Below are positions 36,743 to 45,840 of a DNA stretch of 64,000 bases, piece by piece. Position 1 is the first letter of the stretch. Each line of letters opens with the position of its first letter. Both the position numbers and the translations under genes were made by a program. A model generated the notes under the pieces. The model saw only the letters and a program-made list of their open reading frames with translations, did no database searches and had not been told where the DNA came from. Location: positions 1-64,000 of the forward strand of contig JAEUHH010000029.1 in assembly GCA_016795505.1 (NCBI GenBank). The letters run 5' to 3'. The DNA comes from Verrucomicrobiales bacterium (GTDB lineage Bacteria; Verrucomicrobiota; Verrucomicrobiia; Verrucomicrobiales; DEV007).

Positions 36743-38962
36743 ATGAAACACCTCCTCGCCCTGGCTTGTTGCCTCCCGGTCGCCTCATCATCGTTGGTGG
36801 CCGCCGACGCGCCAGCAATGGTGCCGAACGGCGATTTCGAGCTGGAAGACGGCGGGACGCTGGCAGGCTGGATGCCATTCGATACCGTGCCGGATGCGGT
36901 GCCGAACCACGTCGGCGGCGTTTCCTCCGGCTTCTTTGACTTTGTCTGGGACACCGCTTCCGACGGCGGCGGCTCCGGATCGCTGCTGGTGCGAGGAAGG
37001 GGGAATCGCCTCCCCGTGGTGCCGGGGGTGTCGCCGCTCACCGCGCGCAGCGAAACGCTGGCCTACATCATCACCCCGAAGATCCCGGTGCGCGGCGATG
37101 CCCAGTACCGGCTCACCTATTCGCTGAAAACCAGCGGCATGGCCGATCCGGAGACGAAGACACCCGCCCGCATCGCATTCGAGTTCCGCTACTACGACGG
37201 CAATGGCAAACCTGGCTATGGTGCCCACAACGGACGGGTGCCCAATCGCACGGGAAAGGAAAATGACCGGCAAATCTCCACGGCCGACACCCCGACCCAC
37301 TCGGAGGACGTGGCGGACTGGCAGCGTCACGAGGCGATCATCCGGACGCCGGCCGACACCACCGATCTCGAGATCCGCGTGCGGCTCATCTGCACCAAGC
37401 CAGGCCAGAAATTCTCCGCCTGGATCGATCGCGTCGGACTCGCCCCCATCGATGGCGATGCGCCCGCCGCCGCCGTGGTCCCGCCGCAATGGCGCGTCCG
37501 TAACCTGCCGCCGGCAACAGCCCGGGGCCTCGCGACCGGCGACTTCGAATTGCTCCCGCCGCCCGTCCCTTTCGGCAGCCGCATCCAGCGCACCATGAAG
37601 TTGCTCGCCACCAGCACCCCCACGCAGCGGCACCGCGTTCGCATTCTCTGCTACGGCCAGTCCATCATGGCACAGGCGTGGTGGCGCTCGCTCCAGGCCG
37701 ATCTCCATCAGCGATTTCCACATGCCGACATCGAGATGGTCAATCTTTCGCTGGGCGGCTTCATGTCCAATGACCTCATCCACTCGGCCGAGACGGACAT
37801 GATCCCCCATTACCCCGATCTGGTGCTCTTCCACGACTACCTGCGGAATGGCCCCGAGGAACTCGAGGCTCTCTACGGCGGGCTGCACCACCGCACCACC
37901 GCCGAGATGCTCACCCTCACCCATCACCTCGCCTTTGTCGCCACGCCCGCCATGTTTGCCGGAAACGCCCGCAGCCACGACCGCGAGGCCGGAATCATCA
38001 ATGCCGTGGCGGATCATCACGGCTTCGAGGTCGTGCAGATCCGGGACAATTGGAAACACCTGCTCGGCCTGCTGCATCCGGGCATGGAGCCCCGCATCGC
38101 CGCCCAGCACTATCTTCAGGATCAGGTGCATCTCTCCCGCCGCGGCGAACGGCTGATGGAGCGCATCACCGCGCGCCATTTCGAGTATTTGCCCGACCAG
38201 CCACCCACCTGGCTCGACCGGATCCGCGTCTACAACCCCGACGGGTCCCGCTGGCCGCAAACGGGCGCCGAATATCCCACCGGAGGCACGGCGCTCGCGG
38301 GACCGCTGAAATTTGAGTTCGTGGGCAATCGCATCGACCTCATCGCCGCCCCCGGCACCGGCTCGCCAGGCACCGCCACCGTCCTCATCGACGGCAAGCC
38401 ACCGACGGCGATCCCCGACCTCTACACCGCCACCCGGACCTCGCTCATTCCCGGCTCCCCGTGGCCCTACCTCAAGCACGTGCGCACCAGCGGCCAGCCC
38501 GTCGAGGAGGAGTGGTCGCTGACCTACACAAAAGTCACCCCGCGACAGTTGCCCGATGGAAAACCGGATGCCTTCGAGATCGCATTCGACCTCAGCGGCA
38601 GCGTCACCGGACCCGACGGCAGCGGCAGCACCCGCGAGCGCTTTGTTTCGGACTCGGGCCGCATCACCATCGAGCCCGCCTGGTTCCTTCCCGTCGGCTT
38701 CTGGAATTCGACCAGCGCCAAACAGCCCGCCGTCGGGACCGTGGTGAAATGGAAGACCGTGCTTCAGGGCCGCGACCACTGGAGACCCACCCCCGGCCTC
38801 GATCCCGCGGAGGAGGATCGCCAGGTCCTCGCGCAGGGCCTCACCAATGGCCACCACACCCTGGAATTGATCCCACAAGGCGACGGCCCCTGCACCCTGC
38901 GCGCCATCGTCGTGCACCAGCCCGCTTCGCCATCCGAAGATCGCCCCATCCCAGTGCCGTGA
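36743..38962 (+). CDS. Secreted SGNH/GDSL-type hydrolase with N-terminal carbohydrate-binding-like domain
   Basis: 739 residues with a signal peptide (KHLLALACCLPVASSSLVAAD). Residues about 25-240 form a CenC/galactose-binding-like beta domain (NGDFELEDGGTLAGWMPFD). The SGNH region follows: block I-like ILCYGQSIMAQAWW, block II NLSLGGFMSND, block III LVLFHDYLRNG and block V DQVHLSRRGERLM with the Asp/His pair. The C-terminal part is another beta-rich domain. Members of this type remove acyl groups from polysaccharides; the substrate is not visible. Block I departs from canonical GDS(L). Confidence 0.72.
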   Translation: MKHLLALACCLPVASSSLVAADAPAMVPNGDFELEDGGTLAGWMPFDTVPDAVPNHVGGVSSGFFDFVWDTASDGGGSGSLLVRGRGNRLPVVPGVSPLTARSETLAYIITPKIPVRGDAQYRLTYSLKTSGMADPETKTPARIAFEFRYYDGNGKPGYGAHNGRVPNRTGKENDRQISTADTPTHSEDVADWQRHEAIIRTPADTTDLEIRVRLICTKPGQKFSAWIDRVGLAPIDGDAPAAAVVPPQWRVRNLPPATARGLATGDFELLPPPVPFGSRIQRTMKLLATSTPTQRHRVRILCYGQSIMAQAWWRSLQADLHQRFPHADIEMVNLSLGGFMSNDLIHSAETDMIPHYPDLVLFHDYLRNGPEELEALYGGLHHRTTAEMLTLTHHLAFVATPAMFAGNARSHDREAGIINAVADHHGFEVVQIRDNWKHLLGLLHPGMEPRIAAQHYLQDQVHLSRRGERLMERITARHFEYLPDQPPTWLDRIRVYNPDGSRWPQTGAEYPTGGTALAGPLKFEFVGNRIDLIAAPGTGSPGTATVLIDGKPPTAIPDLYTATRTSLIPGSPWPYLKHVRTSGQPVEEEWSLTYTKVTPRQLPDGKPDAFEIAFDLSGSVTGPDGSGSTRERFVSDSGRITIEPAWFLPVGFWNSTSAKQPAVGTVVKWKTVLQGRDHWRPTPGLDPAEEDRQVLAQGLTNGHHTLELIPQGDGPCTLRAIVVHQPASPSEDRPIPVP

Positions 38963-39176
38963 CCCGGCGGAGCGACCTCCCGGGCAGATCAAAGCCCAGA
39001 TCCGAGCGCCATTGGGAGACCCGTCGGCCGAATCGGCACCGCTTGGCCCGGAATGAGCTTCTCCCCCATCCCTGGACCCGGGCCTCTGGGCGGAACGATC
39101 AAACCGAGGCGCATCCGATCCGATTTCACCGGGATGATGGCGGGAAAAATTTGAAACGAACGCCTCCGGCTGGAGT

Positions 39177-40433
39177 ATGTATCACGACCTTTACGGCTTA
39201 TTCCACCCACCGCCCCCACCTGTGATCCCCCCTCCGATCCCGAGCAGAAGCTGGTTCCCGCTCGCGCTTTTTCTCACCGTTTGGGCAGTAAATCTGGCCG
39301 CACAGGACGTGACGCAGCCAGAGACACCCTCCGGCCCCGCCCTGACAGTCGTCGAGCCGGGTGATTGGGGGCACTTGGAGTACTACCCCCTCGTTTTGGA
39401 GCCACCGGCAGACTACCTGCGCAGTTCTCCCTATTGGAAGTCCCATCTGACCGGCACCGAGTGGTCCTTTCACCAACAGAGCCTGGACGAAGTGCGCCGG
39501 GCCCTGACGGATGCCGGTTTGAGTCCCGAGGCGGTCGACCGCCTCCTGGCGACTGCGGTCGTCGGGCCCGAGACCGGGCGCATCGTCATTCAGCCCCCAG
39601 AGGACGTGATCCTCGCACTCGACCCGGTGGCCCGTGAAAGGCTTTACAACAGAATCGGCCCCCCGGATGGACCAAATCCCTTTTCCGAACCTTTCGGAAT
39701 CGATCCCCGCGGTTTCAGGGTGATGGCGGAAGGTTCCCGGCTGTCACCGGAATCGATCGATCTGATCTCATCCCTCACGTTTTCGCGATCGAAGGTGAAG
39801 CTGTTTTCGGACATCGCCCTCGTCTCCGCGCGGCAAGCCACCGAGGCAGACCGGCTCATCCTCTTCGGCACCCTGCTTCGCCAGCCTTCCACCGTGATGC
39901 GCCTGCGGCTGGGACCGGAAAGCGATCTTCCCACCATCGCCGACTACTGGGCCGCCGGCGGCCGGAACGAGGGTATCCGCCCGCTCCTCCAGTCGATGGC
40001 GGCAAGTTCCGCCGTGGACACCATCGATGTGATCCATCTGCTCCCCCCCACCCCACGCAAACTACTGAACACCTTTCCCAGCCCGATGATGTCGCTGGGG
40101 CAATCGTTTCCCGACTGCTTTTGGACAGCGATGAATTTCTTCAACGATGAGCCGTCGGACCGCTACCTCGACAGCCAGTGGCTGGGAGACTGGCTCGAAG
40201 AGGATTACGAAACCGTCCAGAAGCCCCTCCGACTCGGGGATGTGATCGTGTTCATCAAAACCGACGATAACAAGCCCCTCCACGCCTGCAATTATCTGGC
40301 CGGCGACCTCATCTTCACGAAAAACGGACTTAGCCTGATGAAGCCGTGGACCGTGCAAACGATCGACGATGTATTGGGTACCTACCTCACCGAAGAGCGG
40401 GTGACCGTGTCTTTTTTTCGCAAACGCCTGTGA
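39177..40433 (+). CDS. Exported NlpC/P60-like protein, paralog A (active-site Cys present)
   Basis: 418 residues. A hydrophobic leader (WFPLALFLTVWAVNLAAQ) predicts export; GTG 39222 would give a shorter, cleaner signal peptide than ATG 39177. The C-terminal region FPDCFWTAMNFF (C314), LRLGDVIVFI and LHACNYLAGDLIFTKNG (H369) has the Cys-helix, G-D-(L/V)-I strand and His-strand order of NlpC/P60-like cysteine hydrolases. The N-terminal 300 residues are unassigned. It overlaps the next gene by four bases and is its clear paralog. Confidence 0.55.
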   Translation: MYHDLYGLFHPPPPPVIPPPIPSRSWFPLALFLTVWAVNLAAQDVTQPETPSGPALTVVEPGDWGHLEYYPLVLEPPADYLRSSPYWKSHLTGTEWSFHQQSLDEVRRALTDAGLSPEAVDRLLATAVVGPETGRIVIQPPEDVILALDPVARERLYNRIGPPDGPNPFSEPFGIDPRGFRVMAEGSRLSPESIDLISSLTFSRSKVKLFSDIALVSARQATEADRLILFGTLLRQPSTVMRLRLGPESDLPTIADYWAAGGRNEGIRPLLQSMAASSAVDTIDVIHLLPPTPRKLLNTFPSPMMSLGQSFPDCFWTAMNFFNDEPSDRYLDSQWLGDWLEEDYETVQKPLRLGDVIVFIKTDDNKPLHACNYLAGDLIFTKNGLSLMKPWTVQTIDDVLGTYLTEERVTVSFFRKRL

Positions 40434-41656
40434 CCGAGAAGTCGAGCCTCCTTTTCAGCCTACTCCTGTGCACCATCGGCGCCGTCGGGGGGGCGCCTTC
40501 CGCTCCGGCCCAGGAGCCGGACGGCGTCACCGTCCGTGAGAACGCGGCCGACGCGCCGAGCACCAACCCGCTGCATGCCTGCCGTCCAGGTCCCTGGGGA
40601 GACCTGAATTACTATTACGTGCACCTCGAAGCTCCGGACGAGTTCGTTCGCCAGTCCGTGATCCCTTCCGAGGTCACCGTGTGGCGCTTTGTCGGCATGT
40701 CATCCGACGCCGTGACCGCCTTCCTCCACAGCCTGGCACTGCCCGCGCAAATACTGAGTGCCATCCAAGAACAATCCCAGTGGTATGTCTCCGAGACGGA
40801 GACCCGCATCCTGCCGCATCCCGTCGTGATCGTCAATCTGTCCCCGGAAGCACGCACCAGGATCTACTCCCTGGTCCGCCCGTGGAGGGATAATGAGATA
40901 TTCTTCAAACCCATCGCCATCGAATACGAAAGCGCCGAGCAGTGGTTCGAAGGACTCGATCTGCCGCCGACCATCCCCCCGCTGGTCCATCGACTCACCT
41001 ATCCACAGGGAAAGGGATACGCGTTTTCGGACATTCCCTTCGTCCTGAGCCAACTCGAAAGCGAACACCAGCGACGCACCTTCATCAGAGCACTCACTCG
41101 AACCCGCTCGATCGTCCTCCGCCTCACTGTCGACGGATCGACCGACCTGCGATCCGTGGCGGATTACTGGAGTTCCGGTAGCCGCTTCAAAGACACGCTC
41201 CCCCTGCTGGAGTCGGTGGCGAAAGTCCCGGAGGTGAGCAGCCTCGACGTGACCCACCTGCTGCCCCCTCTCCCGAGAAAACGCCTTTTTACCTTCCCCT
41301 CACCGGGCACCGGATTCTCGGGCCGATTTCCCGATGGATTGTGGACGGCTTTCAATTTCTTCCAGTTTTCACCCATCCAGGATCTGCCGGACGAACCAGA
41401 AGCAGTCGAAACCTATCTCAAATCCCGTTACATCCCAGCCGGAGAAGACCCGCGTTTCGGCGATCTGATTGTACTAAGACACCCCATGACCAAATCCGCG
41501 ATGCATGCCGCAGTCCGCATCGCCGATGACATCGTCTACACCAAGAACGGCGCAAGCATCTTCCGACCGTGGACCATGATGAAGATGGACTCCATGCTGC
41601 TCCAGTGGTCCCATCGCGGCCGACCGGAAGTCGAGTACTGGCGGCTCAAGGAATGA
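40430..41656 (+). CDS. Exported NlpC/P60-like protein, paralog B (Cys position lost)
   Basis: 408 residues from GTG 40430, which overlaps the paralog A stop (GTGA), with a signal peptide (SSLLFSLLLCTIGAVGGAPSA). Shared blocks with paralog A include GPWGDLNYYYVHLEAP, SVADYWSSGSR, DVTHLLPPLPRK, FPSP, RFGDLIVL and MHAAVRIADDIVYTKNG (H359). At the position of C314 in A the sequence is FPDGLWTAFNFF, with Gly303 in place of Cys. If the assignment is right, B is catalytically dead or uses another residue and may regulate A. Confidence 0.55.
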   Translation: MTEKSSLLFSLLLCTIGAVGGAPSAPAQEPDGVTVRENAADAPSTNPLHACRPGPWGDLNYYYVHLEAPDEFVRQSVIPSEVTVWRFVGMSSDAVTAFLHSLALPAQILSAIQEQSQWYVSETETRILPHPVVIVNLSPEARTRIYSLVRPWRDNEIFFKPIAIEYESAEQWFEGLDLPPTIPPLVHRLTYPQGKGYAFSDIPFVLSQLESEHQRRTFIRALTRTRSIVLRLTVDGSTDLRSVADYWSSGSRFKDTLPLLESVAKVPEVSSLDVTHLLPPLPRKRLFTFPSPGTGFSGRFPDGLWTAFNFFQFSPIQDLPDEPEAVETYLKSRYIPAGEDPRFGDLIVLRHPMTKSAMHAAVRIADDIVYTKNGASIFRPWTMMKMDSMLLQWSHRGRPEVEYWRLKE

Positions 41657-41670
41657 CCCGGACCGATTTC

Positions 41671-41715
41671 CGATCGAACCCTGTTGGATCGGAGAGGATA
41701 CCCTGTTTGATCGGA
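41671..41715 (+). repeat. 22-bp-phased repeat pair between convergent genes (locus 5)
   Basis: ACCCTGTTGGATCGGAGA starts at 41678 and ACCCTGTTTGATCGGAAT at 41700, 22 bp apart; the first is preceded by CGATCGA. The pair fills most of the 100-base gap between the convergent NlpC-like and DUF1552 genes, a place where terminators are expected, but there is no T-run. Confidence 0.8.
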
Positions 41716-41756
41716 ATCCACACCCAATGCCGGTCTCTGGCGATCTCCACGCCACC

Positions 41757-43067
41757 TCAAACCAGCAAACCCGACACGGCACCTGTGCTGGCTTCGTTGA
41801 AGCGCTCGATCTCCAATCCCATCCCCTGCCCGAGGGTGAGCAGCAGATTCGCCTGGGGGGTGCCCGGCTTTTCGATGATATGCCGGCCCGGTCGCAAGGC
41901 ACCGCCACCGCGCCCGGCCACCAGCAGCGGCAGGTCGACCGGCACATGGCCGTTGCCATCCTTCATCCCACATCCGTAGAGAACGACCGACTGATCGAGC
42001 AGACTGGTACCGCCTTCATCGATCGCCTTCATGCGACCGAGCAGATAGGCCACCTGCTCGACGAACCACTGGCACACCCGGGTGTATTCCGCGATGGCCT
42101 CTGGCTTGTTCTTGTGGTGCGACATGCCGTGGTGATCGCTGCTCACTCCCGGGAGGAAGGCAAAACTCTGCCGGCTGAATCCATGCGCCATCATCAGCGT
42201 GCCGACCCGGGTCGTGTCCGTCCAGAAAGCCAGCACCATCAGATCCATCATCAGCCGCAGGTGGGCCTCGCGACTGGCAGGCGGCACCGGCGCGGGGCGG
42301 GTCAAAGCGGCATCGCCGGGCGGATGCGGCGGCATCCAGTCCCGCTCGGGAGGATTCAGGATGCCCTCCACCCGACGCTCCACGCCGCGAACGGCCTCGA
42401 AATACTCGTCCAGTTTTTGCCGGTCCGCACCGCTGGCTCGATGCTGGAGGGATCGGGCGTCCTCCCGCACCAGATCGAGCACGCTGCGCCGCCGCGCCGC
42501 CTCCGCCACACCGGGCCGGCGGAACAACCGGTCAAATGCCACCTGCGGGTGGATCTCCGGCGCCAGACGCGTGCTCGCCGTATCCCAGGACACCGTGTTG
42601 GCCAGCGAAATAGGCTCCCCGCTGGCATTCCCCTGCCGGGGCGGCTCGGTGCCGAGCTGAATCGACGGCACCGGCGTGAGGTGACCGATCGCCGCCGCGA
42701 TTTGTTGATCGAGCGAGACCGCATTCCGCAGATTCACGATCGGCGTGCCCGTCAGGAAGGCACCGGTCATCTGGACATGCCCCCGGGCTGGCGTGTCGAG
42801 ACCGGAAACCACGGAAAAATCCCCCATCCGGTCGCGCAAAGGAGCCAGGATCGGCGACAGGTCGAATCCGCCGCCATCGGCCCGGTCAATGACATCCCAG
42901 GCCGCCGGGTAGACGCCATTGGGCTGGAACACGCCGAGGAACCGCACCGGATGCCCGGCTTGTGCCGCCGCCCGGCCCGTCGGGCTCATGATCTCCAGAC
43001 ACGGCAGCCCCATTGAGGCGCCGAGGCCTCGCAGCAGGGTGCGTCGGGAAATGCGGGCGGATTTCAT
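41757..43067 (-). CDS. DUF1552 domain protein with Tat leader
   Basis: 436 residues. The leader ISRRTLLRGLGASMGLPCLEIM is a twin-arginine signal. DUF1552 signatures are FLGVFQPNGVYPAAWDV, LSPILAPLRDRMGDFSVVSGLD, ISLANTVSWDTASTRLAPEIHPQVAFDRLF, MDLMVLAFWTDTTRVGTLMMAHG and LLDQSVVLYGCGMKDGNGHVPVDLPLLVAGR. The family belongs with the DUF1501/sulfatase-like group. It lies 75 bases downstream of the DUF1592/DUF1588 cytochrome gene on the same strand, the usual partner. Function unknown. Confidence 0.88.
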   Translation of the reverse strand: MKSARISRRTLLRGLGASMGLPCLEIMSPTGRAAAQAGHPVRFLGVFQPNGVYPAAWDVIDRADGGGFDLSPILAPLRDRMGDFSVVSGLDTPARGHVQMTGAFLTGTPIVNLRNAVSLDQQIAAAIGHLTPVPSIQLGTEPPRQGNASGEPISLANTVSWDTASTRLAPEIHPQVAFDRLFRRPGVAEAARRRSVLDLVREDARSLQHRASGADRQKLDEYFEAVRGVERRVEGILNPPERDWMPPHPPGDAALTRPAPVPPASREAHLRLMMDLMVLAFWTDTTRVGTLMMAHGFSRQSFAFLPGVSSDHHGMSHHKNKPEAIAEYTRVCQWFVEQVAYLLGRMKAIDEGGTSLLDQSVVLYGCGMKDGNGHVPVDLPLLVAGRGGGALRPGRHIIEKPGTPQANLLLTLGQGMGLEIERFNEASTGAVSGLLV

Positions 43068-43142
43068 TTTCTTTCCTTCAAGAAAGCCCAGTCACGCGCC
43101 ACGGACAAGGCCCGGACCGCGTTTTGCCGAAGTGTCGCGATC

Positions 43143-45788
43143 TCACTCTGGCGATTGGCGACGAAAGGGCACGCTCCTCACCACCAGGCGCACCATCGAC
43201 CGCGCCGAACGATCGCCAGTGGCAAATTCGGCCATCCGGTCGCGGATCTCCGGCTCGTCGAAATAGTGCAGCTCACGTCCCAAGGCATAGGCGAGCAGGC
43301 GGCGATAGAGATTCTCCTCAAAGTCGTCGCGCCGTTCCAACAAGGCGGCTTTCAGTCCCTCCGGACCGGCAAAGACCCGGCCGCCGGGCAGTTGGCCACT
43401 CGCATCCACCGGTTTCCCGGCCTCGAGATCGCGCCAACGACCGACGGCGTCGTAGTTCTCCAACGCGAAGCCGATCGGATCGATCTTCTCATGGCAGCGC
43501 GCGCACTCGGCCCGGGTTCGGTGGAGATCCAGTTCCTCGCGCAGGGTGCGACCGCGCGACTCGCCCGCCTCGCCGGGCAGCTCACCAGCGGTCGGCAACG
43601 GCTCACCGGGATCTTCGCCCAGCAACCGCTCCAGCACCCAGGCTCCACGCCGCACGGGATTTGTCCGCGCCGGCGACGAGGTCGCCACCAGCACACTACC
43701 CATCCCGAGCAAGCCACCGCGCCGACCATCGGTTACGGTGACGGGCCGAAAGTCAGCGCCCTCGATGCCCGCCACGCCGTAATGGCCTGCCAACATCCCA
43801 TTCAAGTAAGCTGTTCCCGAATCGATCAATTCCACCGCCGGCCGTCCCTCGCGAAACACCGCTGCCAGGGTGCGAACTGTCTCCTCGCGCATGGCGGCGG
43901 CCAGTTCGGGAGTAAAGTCGGGAAACTTCGACGCATCCGGAACCACCGTGCGGCCCAGTTCGCGCAAGCCCAGCCAATCGAGGGCGAACGCGTTGAAAAA
44001 CGCCCCGGCTCGCTCGTCGTCCAGCATCCGGTCGGCCTGCGTCGCGAGCGTCTCCGGATGGTTCAACAGACCGGCGTCCGCCAGGTCGGACAATTCTCCA
44101 TCAGGCAGGGTCTGCCACAGGAAGTAAGACAATCGAGAGGCCAGCGCGTGGTCATCCAGCGCCCTTTCTTCCCCCGCCCCGCCGGCTTCGGAGGCCAGCT
44201 CATCCCGGTAGAGAAACCGCGGCGACGTCAGCACCGCCGTGAGCACCGCGGGCCATCCCGCCTCCGGGATGGCGGCGGCGTATCGATCCACATCGGCCTC
44301 CGCCACCGGCCGGCGGAAGGCGCGGGGCAGAAAGTCAGCCAAGATCGAGCGCGGTTCCGCCACCGGGTCCGACAGGGCATCCGCCAGGGTCCACTCGACC
44401 GCCGGACCACCCGGACGGACCGGACCGGACCACTCCAGCCGATCCATGAACAGCCGCCCCTGCCAGCGCGACCAGTCCTCCCATTTCACCTCGGCCACGG
44501 CGACCAGCAGCGCGGCATTGTCGGCCAGCCGCCCGGCATTCTGCTCCTCCCACAGTCGGCGCAGTTCTTCGGCCGATCGACCCGCCACAGCGGCGAGCCG
44601 AACGAGTTGCCGCTCCCATTTCTGGCTTCGTTCCCGCAGATAGACGCGCCGCAGATCGATCTGCCTCGGATCTCCCCCGGGCCCCAGTTCGCGCAGCCAT
44701 TCGTGGCATTCCTGGATGCCCCAGGCCTTGAGATTCAGGTCTTCACGGGCCTCGCGCACCGCGTCCGGCTCGTCGGCGGAAAGCGGGCCCAGCCGGGGAG
44801 CCCGCTCCCGCGCCCGTTCATCGACCAGTCGCACCACATCGGGCGGCAGCGGAGTCCGCGGCACCAGATTGCGGCTCTGGATCGACACGGCATGCCGGCC
44901 GGCGGGGACGAATGCCAGAATCTCCACCATTTCTGTCTGCCCGGCAGCCTGTGCCGCGACGTCCGCCGATCCCGCCGGCTCACCGTCGATCCGCAGGTCG
45001 GCCACGCAGGGGGGACCGTCGCGGGTGGCGGCGGAAAGCCGGAAGCGATACCAGCCATCGGCGGGAAAGTCCCACTCCGCCCTCACCTCGTGGTCGGGAT
45101 GCACCAGCGTCACCCCATCGGACCGGGTGGCGAGCTTCGCCGGGCTGCGCTCCATCGTCTCCGCCTCGATCCAGCCGGCTTCCGGCGGCCGGGTCAGCGC
45201 CAGGACACCCGCGACAGCGCGACGGGCGGATTCTTCATAACGGTCCAACTGGGCCTCTCCGATGGAGAGCGCATCGCGGTCATTGGTGAAACCACTCGCC
45301 CCCTCGCCGTCGTCCGGCAGAGACTCGCCCGCGCGCAGATCGACCCCCAGCAGGTCGCGCAGGGTGTTGCGGTACTCTTCCTTGGTCAGCCGCGGCAGCG
45401 TGACATGGCCGGGCCGCCGGTGACGCGACCAGTCGATCCCATCGAGCCGTTCCCGCAGCCAGCCGCTGAGCCGGGCACGCTCCTCGCCAGTCGGAAAGGG
45501 TCCCTTCGGCGGCATCTCCTCATTTTCGACCTGCTCGATCACCGATTCCCACAGTTCACGGTCGCGGACGAGGTCCAGCTCATCCGTCAGGCCGGTGAGA
45601 TCGGCGCCGCCTTCGGTCTTTTCCCCGCCGTGGCAGCGCACGCAGTGCTCCTCGAGCAGGGAGCGGATGGGCGCCGCAAAATCGGCCTCCTGACACACCC
45701 CGCCGATCTGCACCAACAGGGTCAGTCCGGAGACCCAACAGGGTATGATCGGAAATCGGCGGATTCGCGCTTTCGGTTTTCGCCTCAT
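43143..45788 (-). CDS. DUF1587/DUF1595/DUF1592/DUF1588/DUF1585 Planctomycete-type cytochrome protein
   Basis: 881 residues. After an exported N-terminus there is a heme motif CVRCH (49-53), then PRLTKEEYRNTLRDLLGVDL (DUF1587). A carbohydrate-binding-like domain follows (about 200-330), then RAFRRPVAEADVDRY (DUF1595), SPRFLYRDE...LASRLSYFLWQTLPDGEL (DUF1592), HYGVAGIEGADFRPV...GGLLGMGSVLVATS (DUF1588) and CHEKIDPIGFALENYDAVGRWRD plus the C-terminal LAYALGRELHYFDEPEIRDRM (DUF1585). A periplasmic redox role is expected. The N-terminal codons include a 22-bp repeat pair, so part of the leader (PIIPCWVSGLTLLV) is repeat-encoded. Confidence 0.88.
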   Translation of the reverse strand: MRRKPKARIRRFPIIPCWVSGLTLLVQIGGVCQEADFAAPIRSLLEEHCVRCHGGEKTEGGADLTGLTDELDLVRDRELWESVIEQVENEEMPPKGPFPTGEERARLSGWLRERLDGIDWSRHRRPGHVTLPRLTKEEYRNTLRDLLGVDLRAGESLPDDGEGASGFTNDRDALSIGEAQLDRYEESARRAVAGVLALTRPPEAGWIEAETMERSPAKLATRSDGVTLVHPDHEVRAEWDFPADGWYRFRLSAATRDGPPCVADLRIDGEPAGSADVAAQAAGQTEMVEILAFVPAGRHAVSIQSRNLVPRTPLPPDVVRLVDERARERAPRLGPLSADEPDAVREAREDLNLKAWGIQECHEWLRELGPGGDPRQIDLRRVYLRERSQKWERQLVRLAAVAGRSAEELRRLWEEQNAGRLADNAALLVAVAEVKWEDWSRWQGRLFMDRLEWSGPVRPGGPAVEWTLADALSDPVAEPRSILADFLPRAFRRPVAEADVDRYAAAIPEAGWPAVLTAVLTSPRFLYRDELASEAGGAGEERALDDHALASRLSYFLWQTLPDGELSDLADAGLLNHPETLATQADRMLDDERAGAFFNAFALDWLGLRELGRTVVPDASKFPDFTPELAAAMREETVRTLAAVFREGRPAVELIDSGTAYLNGMLAGHYGVAGIEGADFRPVTVTDGRRGGLLGMGSVLVATSSPARTNPVRRGAWVLERLLGEDPGEPLPTAGELPGEAGESRGRTLREELDLHRTRAECARCHEKIDPIGFALENYDAVGRWRDLEAGKPVDASGQLPGGRVFAGPEGLKAALLERRDDFEENLYRRLLAYALGRELHYFDEPEIRDRMAEFATGDRSARSMVRLVVRSVPFRRQSPE
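45716..45757 (-). repeat. 22-bp-phased repeat pair in the leader codons of the DUF1592 gene (locus 6)
   Basis: Read on the minus strand, ACCCTGTTGGGTCTCCGG and ACCCTGTTGGTGCAGATC start 22 bp apart (plus-strand ACAGGGT at 45738-45744 and 45716-45722). The flank nearest the gene start reads CCGATCATACCCTG. The pair encodes residues of the predicted signal peptide of the gene starting at 45788. Confidence 0.65.
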
Positions 45789-45840
45789 GGCCGGCTCCCG
45801 TCATCGTAGCGCTCCGGCCGGGACGCCGCAACCGGCCCCA

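Noticed and set aside
36788-38992. Long minus-strand frame opposite the SGNH gene
   Set aside because: Shadow frame in GC-rich sequence; the plus-strand product has a leader and catalytic blocks, the minus one has neither.
43155-45809. Long open frame (884 codons) on the plus strand opposite the DUF1592 gene
   Set aside because: It is the reverse complement of a GC-rich gene with clear domain signatures; its product has no recognisable family, leader or repeat pattern.
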